Positions 47,244 to 54,974 of a stretch of DNA of 64,000 bases are shown piece after piece. The notes beneath the pieces are model-generated. The model saw only the letters and a program-made list of their open reading frames with translations. It was not told the origin of the DNA and did not search any database. Source of the DNA: Actinoplanes utahensis (GTDB lineage: Bacteria; Actinomycetota; Actinomycetes; Mycobacteriales; Micromonosporaceae); NCBI RefSeq assembly GCF_016862455.1, contig NZ_BOMZ01000110.1:1-64000 (forward strand), in the 5' to 3' direction. Both the position numbers and the translations under genes were made by a program. Every line of letters begins with the position of its first letter. Position 1 is the stretch's first letter.

Positions 47244-47978
47244 GTCGCCGACGGCCTTGAAGAGTGCGGCGACCTCGGCCGGCGACAGGTGGCGGAAACC
47301 ACCGGGCCGCAGGTCGCCGAGGCGGATCGGGCCCACCGCCGTCCGGATCAGCCGGGTGACCGGATGCCCCACCGCGTCCATCATCCGGCGGACGATGTGC
47401 TTGCGGCCCTCGTGCAGGACGATCTCCACCTGCGCGGTCTTGCCGATCGCGTCGACCAGGCGGAACGAGTCCACCTTGGCCGGGCCGTCCTCCAGCTCGA
47501 CGCCCTTCTGCAGGGCCCGGCCGACGGTACGCGGCAGCGGCCCGACCACCTCGGCCAGGTAGGTCTTGTTGATCTCGTACGACGGGTGCATCAGCTTGTG
47601 CGCCAGCCCGCCGTCGTTGGTGAACAGCAGCAGCCCCTCGGAGTCGGCGTCGAGCCGGCCCACGTGGAACAGCCGCTGCTCGAAGTTGGCCCCGAGGAAG
47701 TCGGCCAGCTCGGTGCGGCCCTTCTCGTCGTCGAGGCTGGAGACGACGCCGCGCGGCTTGTTCAGCGCCACGTAGACGAGCTTGGTGTTGGTGATCACCC
47801 GCTGCCCGTCGACGTGGATCTCCGCGGTGGCGGGGTCGACCTTGTCGCCGAGTTTGGCGACCCGGCCGTTGACGGTGACGCGCCGCCGGAAGATCAGATC
47901 TTCGCAGGCGCGGCGGGATCCAACACCGGCCGCCGCCAGGACTTTCTGGAGGCGTTCGGCGGTGTCAGCCTGAGGCAT
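47241..47978 (-). CDS. rluB: ribosomal large subunit pseudouridine synthase B
   Basis: A 245-residue RsuA/RluB-family enzyme that modifies a uridine in helix 89 of 23S rRNA. Start MPQADTAERLQK; the upstream extension is weak. S4 domain about 8-60 (AAAGVGSRRACEDLIFRRRV), catalytic domain with the Asp in FHVGRLDADSEGLLLFTNDG (about 115) and KTYLAEVVG, EGRKHIVRRMMDAVGHPVT, RLIRTAVGPIRLGDL. Length is as expected. The gene begins 14 bp inside the 3' end of scpB, so it is the last gene of scpA-scpB-rluB. Its 3' end lies in a tandem repeat. Confidence 0.96.
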   Translation of the reverse strand: MPQADTAERLQKVLAAAGVGSRRACEDLIFRRRVTVNGRVAKLGDKVDPATAEIHVDGQRVITNTKLVYVALNKPRGVVSSLDDEKGRTELADFLGANFEQRLFHVGRLDADSEGLLLFTNDGGLAHKLMHPSYEINKTYLAEVVGPLPRTVGRALQKGVELEDGPAKVDSFRLVDAIGKTAQVEIVLHEGRKHIVRRMMDAVGHPVTRLIRTAVGPIRLGDLRPGGFRHLSPAEVAALFKAVGD

Positions 47979-48990
47979 CGAGCACTTCTTCCACATCGTC
48001 GGGCAAAAACGGAGCGAGCGGCGGCAGCTGGCCGACCGTGTTGAGGCCGAGCTTCTCGAGGAACAACGGCGTCGTCCGGTACAGGTGTGCCCCGGTCTCC
48101 GGCTCGGTGCCGCACTCCTCGATCAGGCCGCGAGTGACCAGCGTACGCATGACCCCGTCACAGTTCACACCGCGGATGGCCGAGATGCGCGATCGGGTCA
48201 CCGGCTGTTTGTAGGCGACCACGGCGAGTGTCTCCAGGGCGGCCTGGGTGAGCCGCACCGACTGGCCGTCCAGAACGAAGCGCTCGACGTACGCCGCGTA
48301 CTCCGGACGAGTGTAGAGCCGCCACCCGCCGGCCACCCGCCGCAGGTCGATGCCGTGCCCGGCCGCGGTGTACCGCGCCGAGATGTTCTCCAGCGCCCGC
48401 GCGATCCGCTCCACCGGCTGCTCCAGGACCTGGGCCAGCTGTAGCTCGCCGGTCGGCTCGTCGACCACCAGCATGATCGACTCGAGCGCCGCGGCGAGTT
48501 CCGCGTCGCCCATCGGCGCCGGAGCGGGCGTGACCGGCTCCGGCTTCTGCCGAACCCGCCGCGGCTGCGCCGGAACCGCGGCCGGCGTGTGGACCTCCGC
48601 CACCATGGGTGCCGCAACCTCACCCACCGCCGGGTCCGGGTCCGCGTCCGGCTCGGGCGTGTCCACGGGTGCCGTAACGTCACCCGCCGCCGGGTCCGGG
48701 CCCGGCTCGGGCGTGTGCACGGGTGCCGCAACCTCATCCGCCGCCGGGTCCGGGCCCGGGTCCGGCTCGGGCGTGTACACGGACGCCGCAACCTCATCCA
48801 CCGCCGGGTCCGGGTCCGGCGTGTGCACCTGGGCCGCCACGGGCGCCGGGTCCTCATCCGCCGCCGGATCCGCGGGCGCCTCCACGGCGGCTTCCTGGAA
48901 GGCCCGGTCGGGTTCCCGGCGCCGTTCCCACGGCGGCACCCACGAGGCCGCCTGCGCGGCCAGCGACTCGGGACGTTCCTCGCTGCTCAC
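47965..48990 (-). CDS. scpB: segregation and condensation protein ScpB with repeat-rich N-terminal extension
   Basis: A 341-residue ScpB. The C-terminal 180 residues are the usual pair of winged-helix domains (DAELAAALESIMLVVDEPTG, LENISARYTAAGHGIDLRRV, GQSVRLTQAALETLAVVAYK, GVMRTLVTRGLIEECGTEPE). Typical ScpB proteins are near 200-240 residues, so about 100-150 are added here: an acidic Pro-rich region (about 40-150) of repeats PDPAADEVAAPVHTPEPGPD. ScpB binds ScpA and SMC in chromosome compaction. Start overlaps scpA by 4 bp; rluB starts inside its end. Confidence 0.94.
   Translation of the reverse strand: MSSEERPESLAAQAASWVPPWERRREPDRAFQEAAVEAPADPAADEDPAPVAAQVHTPDPDPAVDEVAASVYTPEPDPGPDPAADEVAAPVHTPEPGPDPAAGDVTAPVDTPEPDADPDPAVGEVAAPMVAEVHTPAAVPAQPRRVRQKPEPVTPAPAPMGDAELAAALESIMLVVDEPTGELQLAQVLEQPVERIARALENISARYTAAGHGIDLRRVAGGWRLYTRPEYAAYVERFVLDGQSVRLTQAALETLAVVAYKQPVTRSRISAIRGVNCDGVMRTLVTRGLIEECGTEPETGAHLYRTTPLFLEKLGLNTVGQLPPLAPFLPDDVEEVLDASG
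48590..48860 (-). repeat. about 60-bp in-frame repeats in scpB
   Basis: Four to five degenerate units encoding about 20 residues each (PxPDPAxDEVAAPVHTPEP) in the N-terminal extension of ScpB; approximate limits. Units vary by deletions of whole codons, keeping the frame. Confidence 0.65.
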
Positions 48991-49958
48991 GATCTCTCCT
49001 CCAGGGCCGCTGGCCCGCCTCCCGGGGCCGGGTCACCCGTGTCAAGATCGCCATCCGGGCCCGGCGAGTCAAGCCGCGCCGCCGCAGGATCGTCCGAACC
49101 GGCGGCATCCGCGCCGTCCGGCTCCGGTTTGCTGCCCTCGTAGTCGTCCACCTCGAGCTCGACGTCGCCGTCCCCGCCGATCCAGCGGACCACCAGTTCG
49201 TCCAGCGACACCGGCTGCTCGAAGTCGATCAGCCCCTCCCGGTACAGCTCCAGCAGCGCCAGGAACCGTGCCACCACCTCGAGGGTGTTGTCGCAGTCGG
49301 CGACCAGCAGGCTGAACGTGGCGGTGCCGGCCCGGCGCAACCGGTCGCGCAGCAGGTTCGCGTGCTCCCGGACACTGACCCGCACCTGGTGGATGTGGGC
49401 GATCGACACCTGCGGCGGGCCGGGTTTGGGCAGGAAGCTCTTGAGCGCGAGTTTCAGCAGCCGTTCCGGGCCCACGCCGAGGACCAGCTCGGGGAGCGCA
49501 TCGGCGTACCTCGGCTCGAGGGAGACCATCCGCGGCCAGCGACGCGCCCCGTCGGCCTCGAGCTCCGCGATGTGCGCGGCGGCCTCCTTGTACGCCTTGT
49601 ACTGCAGCAGCCGGGCGAACAGCAGGTCGCGCGCCTCCAGGAGGGCCAGGTCCTCCTCGTCCTCGACCTCGGCGGCGGGCAGCAGCCGGGCCGCCTTGAG
49701 GTCCAGCAGGGTCGCCGCGACCAGCAGGAACTCGCTGGTCTCACCGAGGTCCCAGTCGTCGCCCATGGCCCGGATGTAGGCGATGAAGTCGTCGGTGACC
49801 TGGTGCAGCGCGATCTCGGTGACGTCGAGCTTGTGCTTGCCGATGAGCTGCAGCAGCAGGTCGAACGGGCCGGTGAAATTGTCCAGCCGGACGGTGAATC
49901 CACTGGTCTCCGCCTCCGCCGGGACGAGCGCGGCGGCATCATGCTCCTCTTCAGGCAC
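48987..49958 (-). CDS. scpA: segregation and condensation protein ScpA
   Basis: A 323-residue ScpA, the kleisin subunit of the SMC-ScpAB complex. The core (about 20-250) is clear: FTVRLDNFTGPFDLLLQLIG (N-terminal SMC-binding helix), KHKLDVTEIALHQVTDDFIA, SEFLLVAATLLDLKAARLLP, LFARLLQYKAYKEAAAHIAE, FLALLELYREGLIDFEQPVS. A Pro/Asp-rich tail of about 60 residues follows. The start is placed at GTG (VPEEEHDAAAL) because TACGGT lies 6 nt upstream, a leaderless promoter; longer starts at 49976 or 50003 have no good ribosome binding site. It overlaps scpB by 4 bp. Confidence 0.93.
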   Translation of the reverse strand: MPEEEHDAAALVPAEAETSGFTVRLDNFTGPFDLLLQLIGKHKLDVTEIALHQVTDDFIAYIRAMGDDWDLGETSEFLLVAATLLDLKAARLLPAAEVEDEEDLALLEARDLLFARLLQYKAYKEAAAHIAELEADGARRWPRMVSLEPRYADALPELVLGVGPERLLKLALKSFLPKPGPPQVSIAHIHQVRVSVREHANLLRDRLRRAGTATFSLLVADCDNTLEVVARFLALLELYREGLIDFEQPVSLDELVVRWIGGDGDVELEVDDYEGSKPEPDGADAAGSDDPAAARLDSPGPDGDLDTGDPAPGGGPAALEERS

Positions 49959-49964
49959 GTGCCG

Positions 49965-49970
49965 ACCGTA
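49965..49970 (-). promoter_or_regulatory. leaderless -10 element TACGGT before scpA
   Basis: Minus-strand TACGGT ends 6 nt before the GTG at 49958. In related genomes scpA is usually inside a longer parA operon; here the upstream gene is divergent, so a local promoter is needed and this is the candidate. Confidence 0.5.
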
Positions 49971-50082
49971 GACCATGCCTGTGACGAGTTGCTCCGAGCG
50001 CACTCCCTACCAACGTCACAATCCGTGCGGGGTTGCTCGGTAAGCCGGTCACCGGCCGATTACGTTTCTCGCAGTCTCCCGT

Positions 50083-50088
50083 TACGCT
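50083..50088 (+). promoter_or_regulatory. leaderless -10 element TACGCT
   Basis: TACGCT ends 6 nt before the ATG at 50095 of the GNAT gene; no ribosome binding site. Confidence 0.55.
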
Positions 50089-50094
50089 GCGGCG

Positions 50095-50634
50095 ATGCGG
50101 TCATTGATCTCGCCTCGGCTGCTTCTGCGTGAGTGGGAGGAGAAGGACATCGACTTCCTCCTCGACATGTACTCGCGCTGGGAGGTGGCGCGTTACCTGG
50201 GCCCGGAGCCGCGCGCGCTGGAGGGTCACGACGACGCGGTGGCGACGCTGAGCCGTTGGCGGTCGCGGCAGGACGACGTGCACACGATCTGGGCGATCCA
50301 GGACCGGTCGACCGGGCATCTGCTCGGGACCGCGCTGCTGATTCCGCTGCTCGCGTCCGGGGAGCGGCTGACACCGGCCGAGGAGACCGAGATCGGCTGG
50401 CATCTGCACCCGAAGGCCTGGGGTAGGGGGTACGCGACCGAGGCCGCGAACGCGGTCCTGGCGTACGCCGCCCGGTCCGGCATCGACCCGGTGCTGGCCG
50501 TGACGCGGCCGGAGAACACCGCTTCGCAGGCGGTGTGCCGGCGGCTCGGGATGCGCCATGCCGGACAGACCGGCCGCTACTACAACACGACTCTCGAGCT
50601 GTTCACGACCGCGCGTGAACCTACGGCCCCGTGA
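50095..50634 (+). CDS. GNAT family N-acetyltransferase (RimJ-like)
   Basis: A 179-residue acetyltransferase. Family signature: SPRLLLREWEEKDIDFLLDM at the N-terminus, TEIGWHLHPKAWGRGYATEA (about 97-116) with the acetyl-CoA-binding pyrophosphate loop HPKAWGRGYATEA, and VTRPENTASQAVCRRLGM (about 137-154). Typical of RimJ/RimL-like enzymes that acetylate protein N-termini or small molecules; substrate unknown. Leaderless start. Its stop codon lies in the first unit of a 16-bp tandem repeat. Confidence 0.93.
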   Translation: MRSLISPRLLLREWEEKDIDFLLDMYSRWEVARYLGPEPRALEGHDDAVATLSRWRSRQDDVHTIWAIQDRSTGHLLGTALLIPLLASGERLTPAEETEIGWHLHPKAWGRGYATEAANAVLAYAARSGIDPVLAVTRPENTASQAVCRRLGMRHAGQTGRYYNTTLELFTTAREPTAP

Positions 50635-50694
50635 AAGTGCGGTCGTGTGAGACTGCGGCCGTGTGAGACTGCGGCCGCGTCAGACTGCGGCGGT
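50631..50694. repeat. 16-bp tandem repeat including the GNAT stop codon
   Basis: Four units (50631, 50647, 50663, 50679) with consensus GTGAGACTGCGGCCGT. Two central units differ by one base; the first begins with the last codon base and stop of the GNAT gene (G-TGA). Confidence 0.8.
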
Positions 50695-50734
50695 GAAACG
50701 GGCCGCCGCGCCGCGAGCGCGACGGCCCGGCGGA

Positions 50735-50923
50735 TCACTTCTTCTTGCTCTTCTTGGACTTCTTCTCCACCTTGACCGGGGTGACGTCGGCGACGACCTT
50801 CTTCGCCTTCTTCACCGCGGCCGGGGCGGTCTCGGCCTTGACCGTCTTCTTGGCGTCCTTCTTGGCGGCCTTGACCTTGACGTCCGCGGCCTTCACCTTG
50901 ACGCCTTCCTTGGTCTTCGCCAT
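50735..50923 (-). CDS. lysine/alanine-rich small basic protein
   Basis: A 62-residue protein in which about a third of residues are Lys and another quarter Ala/Val (AKTKEGVKVKAADVKVKAAK, AAVKKAKKVVADV, KSKKSKKK). The start has AAGGAAG 6 nt upstream. Similar Lys-rich tails occur on histone-like HU/Lsr2-type proteins and in small chromatin-associated proteins; here it stands alone without an HU fold. A DNA-binding function is plausible but unproved. The frame is short, yet the ribosome binding site and Lys codons (AAG in almost all cases) support it as real. Confidence 0.6.
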   Translation of the reverse strand: MAKTKEGVKVKAADVKVKAAKKDAKKTVKAETAPAAVKKAKKVVADVTPVKVEKKSKKSKKK

Positions 50924-51121
50924 GTCGGCTTCCTTTCGCGTCGCTTCACGCGACCCGGCCGGCGCGCGTGTGGACGCGACTGTAGACGCTGAGGGGAAAT
51001 CCGGGGTTGGCGAGACCGAAGTGAGATGTTCACCATCCTGTCTCCCGCCCGATGCGGCCAGCGCTCGGCAGAGCGCGCAATCGCCGCCTCGGGGACACTT
51101 CCGGCCGGCCAGTGAGGACGC

Positions 51122-52588
51122 TCAGGGGCGGCTGAACAGCACGGCGCATTCGACGGCGCGGCGCCAGTCGGCGTACTCGGTGGCGCGCCGCCCGGAGTCC
51201 AGGGCCGGTTTCCAACTGCCGGCCCGGTGCCGGTTGGCGCGCAGGTCCCGCAGATCCGACCAGTAATCGACGGCCAGGCCGGCCGCGTACGCGGCGCCCA
51301 GCGACACCGTCTCGGCGACCATCGGCCGGACCACCGGGACCTGGAGGAAGTCGGCGACGATCTGCATCAGCAGGTTGTCGGCGGTCATCCCGCCGTCGAC
51401 GTTGAGGGCGGTCAGCGCCAGGCCGGAGTCGGCGTTCATGGCGTCCACCACGTCCCGGGTCTGCCAGCCGGTCGCCTCCAGCACCGCGCGGGCCAGGTGC
51501 CCCTTGGTGATGTACGAGGTCAGGCCGACGATGACCCCGCGCGCCTCGCTGTGCCAGTAGGGCGCGAACAGGCCGGAGAACGCCGGAACGATGTAGCAGC
51601 CGCCGTTGTCGCGTACCGTCCCGGCCAGGGTCTCGATCTCCGAGGCGGTGCCGATCAGGCCGAGGCCGTCGCGGACCCACTGCACCAGCGAGCCGGCGAT
51701 CGCGATGGAGCCCTCCAGCGCGTACACCGGTCTCTCCGACCCGATCCGGTAGCCGACCGTGGTGATCAGGCCGTGCGACGACCGTACCGGTGTGGTCCCG
51801 GTGTTCATCAGCAGGAACCCGCCGGTGCCGTACGTGCACTTGGCCTCGCCCGGCTCGAAGCAGGTCTGCCCGAACAGGGCGGCCTGCTGATCGCCGATGG
51901 CCGCCGCGATGGGCACCCCGGGCAGCACCGTCTCGGCGGTCCCGTACACCTCGGACGAGGACCGGATCTCCGGCAGCATGGCCCGCGGTATGCGAAACGT
52001 CCGGAGCAGATCGGGATCCCACTCCAGATCCGACAGATTCATCAGCATGGTGCGGCTGGCGTTCGTCACGTCGGTGAGATGGCGGCCGCCGGTCAGGTTC
52101 CAGATCAGCCAGGAGTCCATGGTGCCGAACAGGACCTCGCCGCGTTCGGCGCGTTCCCGCAGCCCCGGCGTGTGGTTGAGGAGCCATTGGATCTTGAGTG
52201 CGGAGAAGTACGTGGCCGGCGGCAGTCCGGTCCGGCTCTTCAGGAGATCCGGATCTATGGTGGAGGCGTCCACTCGGGTGTCCTGCCAGACGATCGCGGG
52301 TGCCACCGGGACGCCTGTCGCACGATCCCACAGGACCGTCGTCTCCCGCTGGCTCGCGATCCCGATCGCCGCCACCTGCGCCGGCTCCACCTCCGCCGCC
52401 CGCAGTGCCTTGACCATCAGCCGCCGCACGTCCCGCCAGATCCGGGCCGCGTCGTGCTCCACCCAGCCCGGCCGCGGATAGGACTGCGGGTGCTCGGCGC
52501 GCACCACCGACACCACCGTCGCCCGCCGGTCGAACAGGATGCACCTGGTCGACGTGGTCCCCTGGTCGATCGCCAGCACGTAACTCAC
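51122..52588 (-). CDS. glpK: glycerol kinase, paralogue A
   Basis: A 488-residue FGGY kinase that phosphorylates glycerol with ATP. Start GTG ([10 protein letters not shown]) overlaps the IclR stop by 4 bp. N-terminal P-loop-like [53 protein letters not shown]; the FGGY signature region [20 protein letters not shown] (about 330-350) and [20 protein letters not shown]. Residues about 215-281 are almost the same in DNA sequence as in the second kinase (201 bp, one mismatch). Normal length. Transcribed after iclR as a small operon, divergent from the second kinase. Confidence 0.95.
   Translation of the reverse strand: MSYVLAIDQGTTSTRCILFDRRATVVSVVRAEHPQSYPRPGWVEHDAARIWRDVRRLMVKALRAAEVEPAQVAAIGIASQRETTVLWDRATGVPVAPAIVWQDTRVDASTIDPDLLKSRTGLPPATYFSALKIQWLLNHTPGLRERAERGEVLFGTMDSWLIWNLTGGRHLTDVTNASRTMLMNLSDLEWDPDLLRTFRIPRAMLPEIRSSSEVYGTAETVLPGVPIAAAIGDQQAALFGQTCFEPGEAKCTYGTGGFLLMNTGTTPVRSSHGLITTVGYRIGSERPVYALEGSIAIAGSLVQWVRDGLGLIGTASEIETLAGTVRDNGGCYIVPAFSGLFAPYWHSEARGVIVGLTSYITKGHLARAVLEATGWQTRDVVDAMNADSGLALTALNVDGGMTADNLLMQIVADFLQVPVVRPMVAETVSLGAAYAAGLAVDYWSDLRDLRANRHRAGSWKPALDSGRRATEYADWRRAVECAVLFSRP
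51746..51946 (-). repeat. 201-bp inverted repeat partner of 54131-54331 (glycerol kinase genes)
   Basis: The two copies agree at 200 of 201 positions; only the base corresponding to 54166 differs. Both code for residues [20 protein letters not shown] through GLITTVGYR. Flanking DNA of the two genes is clearly more divergent, so this is a local event. Confidence 0.9.
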
Positions 52589-53328
52589 GACTGGACCTCC
52601 CGGGAGATCGACCGGGCCGCGGCGACGACCTGCTCCACCAGCGCCGGCCGGGCCTGCCGGCGGGTGTCGGTGAGGCGTTCCACCGGGCCGGCGATGCCGA
52701 TGGCGCCGACGACCAGGCCACCGGAGGTGCGGACCGGCGCGGCGATTCCGGCGAGGCCGGGGCGCCACTCCTCGGCCGACAGCCCCCAGCCACGGGCGCG
52801 GATCGCGGCGAGCTCGACGGCGAGCGGTTCGCGGGCGGTCACGGTCCTTCGGGTGTACGCGTCCAGCCCACCCGCCGGCGCGGCCGCCGTCGCCGAGTAG
52901 GCGAGCAGCACCTTGCCGAGGGCGGTGGCGTGCGCGGGCAGGCGTACCCCGGTGTCCAGATCCTGTGCCGAGTCGTCCGGCCGGAAGACGTGGTGCACGA
53001 CGAGGACCAGGCCGTCACGGAGCACGCCGAGGCGTACCTCCTCGCCGCTGCGCGCCGCCAGGGTGTCGGCCCAGTTGAGGGCCCGCCCGCGCAGCTCGTT
53101 GGCGTCGATCCCGGCCGTCCCGAGGTCGAGCAGCCCGCGCCCGATCCGGTACCGGGCGGTGCGCGGGTCCTGCTCGACGAAACCGACGTGCTCCAGGGTC
53201 CGCAGGATGCTGTGCGCGGTGGACTTGGGCAGGCCGAGCGCGTCGGCGACCTCCTTGACCCGCAGCCGGTCCGGATCGGCGGCGAGCAGCCGCAACACGG
53301 CCGACGACCGTTCGATCGACTGGATCAT
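52585..53328 (-). CDS. IclR-family regulator (GylR-like)
   Basis: A 247-residue regulator. Start placed at [16 protein letters not shown] because a 17-bp palindrome overlaps the ATG six codons earlier. N-terminal winged HTH (about 8-65): [40 protein letters not shown]. The IclR effector domain follows (about 75-245): [80 protein letters not shown]. In Streptomyces GylR of this family controls the glycerol operon gylCABX. It stands between two divergent glycerol kinase genes and is read together with kinase A. Confidence 0.93.
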   Translation of the reverse strand: MIQSIERSSAVLRLLAADPDRLRVKEVADALGLPKSTAHSILRTLEHVGFVEQDPRTARYRIGRGLLDLGTAGIDANELRGRALNWADTLAARSGEEVRLGVLRDGLVLVVHHVFRPDDSAQDLDTGVRLPAHATALGKVLLAYSATAAAPAGGLDAYTRRTVTAREPLAVELAAIRARGWGLSAEEWRPGLAGIAAPVRTSGGLVVGAIGIAGPVERLTDTRRQARPALVEQVVAAARSISREVQS

Positions 53329-53337
53329 CCCCGGCAC

Positions 53338-53354
53338 GTGCGACATTGTCGCAC
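53338..53354. promoter_or_regulatory. 17-bp palindrome upstream of the IclR gene
   Basis: GTGCGACA and TGTCGCAC around one central base form a perfect palindrome directly before the start codon. It is a good candidate for the autoregulatory operator of the IclR-type protein. It may also act on the kinase B promoter about 140 bp away. Confidence 0.6.
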
Positions 53355-53404
53355 GCAGGCCGTTGCCGCACTCCAGTTCCGTTCATACCGTCACGGTCAC
53401 CGAT

Positions 53405-53461
53405 CCGGCTGGTCGTCAGTGCTGTCTCAGCGCCGCTGAGACAGCACTGACGACCAGCCGG
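53405..53461. repeat. 57-nt near-perfect palindrome between iclR and kinase B
   Basis: Two 28-bp arms (53405-53432 and 53434-53461) around one central base, no mismatch. It ends 9 nt before the GGAGG of the kinase B gene, so an RNA containing it would form a long hairpin just upstream of the ribosome binding site. No U-run follows. It may work as attenuator, terminator against IclR antisense readthrough, or a protein-binding site. Confidence 0.85.
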
Positions 53462-53479
53462 GGTCAACAGGGAGGACTT

Positions 53480-54958
53480 GTGGCGCGGTACGTCGGCGCG
53501 ATCGATCAGGGCACCACCAGCACGCGGTTCATGATCTTCGACCGGTCCGGTACGGAGATCGGCCGGCACCAGCTCGAACACCGCCAGATCCAGCCGCGCT
53601 CCGGCTGGGTCGAGCACGACCCGATGGAGATCTGGGAGAACACCCTCAAGACCATCGGGGTGGCGCTCGCCGACACCGGCCTGGCCCCGGCCGACCTGGC
53701 CGCGATCGGCATCACCAACCAGCGGGAGACGGTCGTCCTGTGGGACCGGTCCACGGGGGCCCCGGTCGCGCCGGCGATCGTCTGGCAGGACACCCGCACC
53801 GACTACCTGCTCCACGACATCGACGCGGACCTGGTGCGGAGCCGGACGGGACTGCCGCCCGCCACCTACTTCTCGGCCACGAAGATCCAGTGGCTGCTCG
53901 ACGAGGTCGACGGGCTGCGGGCACGCGCGGAGAACGGGGAGATCCTGTTCGGGACGATCGACTCGTGGCTGATCTGGAACCTGACCGGCGGCCGCCATCT
54001 GACCGACGTGACGAACGCCAGCCGTACCATGCTGATGGACCTGTCCTCTCTGGACTGGTCGCCCGAGCTGCTGGCGATGTTCCGGATCCCCCGGGCGATG
54101 CTGCCGGAGATCCGCTCGTCCGCCGAGGTCTACGGGACCGCCGAGACGGTGCTGCCCGGGGTGCCGATCGCGGCGGCCATCGGCGATCAGCAGGCCGCCC
54201 TGTTCGGGCAGACCTGCTTCGAGCCGGGCGAGGCCAAGTGCACGTACGGCACCGGCGGGTTCCTGCTGATGAACACCGGGACCACACCGGTACGGTCGTC
54301 GCACGGCCTGATCACCACGGTCGGCTACCGGTTCGGCGCCGAGAGACCGGTGTTCGCCCTGGAGGGCTCGATCGCCGCCTGCGGGTCCGCGATCCAGTGG
54401 CTGCGTGACCAGCTCGGCGTCCTGGACACCGCGGGCGACAGCGAGATCCTGGCCGGGCAGGTCGAGGACAGCGCCGGCGTCTGCTTCGTCCCGGCCTTCT
54501 CCGGCCTGTTCGCACCCTACTGGCGCCCGGACGCCCGCGCCGCCATCGTCGGTCTGTCCCGCTTCCACACCTCCGCCCACATCACCCGGGCCGCGCTGGA
54601 GGCGATCTGCCACCAGACCCGGGACGTGGTCGAGGCGATGGCCCAGGACTCCGGCACGGTGCTGGACTGCCTCCAGGTGGACGGCGGGGTCACCGCGAAC
54701 GCGCTGTGCATGCAGTTGCAGGCCGACATCCTCGGCGTGCCGGTCAGCAGGCCCGCCGTCGCCGAGACCACCGCGCTCGGCGCCGCCTACGCGGCCGGGC
54801 TCGCCGTCGGGTTCTGGGACTCCCTGGACGATCTGCGCGCCAACCGGCACGAGGACCGGCGCTGGCAGCCGTCCTGGTCGGCGGCCCGGCGTACCGAAGG
54901 CATCACCCGCTGGAGAGCGGCCATCGACCGCACCCTCGACTGGGTCAGCGTCGGCTGA
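53480..54958 (+). CDS. glpK: glycerol kinase, paralogue B
   Basis: A 492-residue FGGY kinase, start GTG ([11 protein letters not shown]) with GGAGG 4 nt before. Motifs: [71 protein letters not shown] and [20 protein letters not shown]. Its ATP-binding part continues [20 protein letters not shown]. Sequence matches standard actinobacterial GlpK better than paralogue A in the C-terminal half. The gene is followed after 16 bp by glpD, the usual glpK-glpD order. A glycerol facilitator gene (glpF) is not present in the window. Confidence 0.96.
   Translation: MARYVGAIDQGTTSTRFMIFDRSGTEIGRHQLEHRQIQPRSGWVEHDPMEIWENTLKTIGVALADTGLAPADLAAIGITNQRETVVLWDRSTGAPVAPAIVWQDTRTDYLLHDIDADLVRSRTGLPPATYFSATKIQWLLDEVDGLRARAENGEILFGTIDSWLIWNLTGGRHLTDVTNASRTMLMDLSSLDWSPELLAMFRIPRAMLPEIRSSAEVYGTAETVLPGVPIAAAIGDQQAALFGQTCFEPGEAKCTYGTGGFLLMNTGTTPVRSSHGLITTVGYRFGAERPVFALEGSIAACGSAIQWLRDQLGVLDTAGDSEILAGQVEDSAGVCFVPAFSGLFAPYWRPDARAAIVGLSRFHTSAHITRAALEAICHQTRDVVEAMAQDSGTVLDCLQVDGGVTANALCMQLQADILGVPVSRPAVAETTALGAAYAAGLAVGFWDSLDDLRANRHEDRRWQPSWSAARRTEGITRWRAAIDRTLDWVSVG
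54131..54331 (+). repeat. 201-bp inverted repeat partner of 51746-51946
   Basis: See the partner copy on the minus strand. The two copies face each other across 2.18 kb holding the 5' parts of both kinase genes, the IclR gene and the 57-nt palindrome. Confidence 0.9.
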
Positions 54959-54974
54959 CTCTGACGGAAGGACC

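Noticed and set aside
53480-54958. Interpreting the second kinase as another sugar kinase
   Set aside because: [15 protein letters not shown] and the glpD neighbour point to glycerol for both paralogues.
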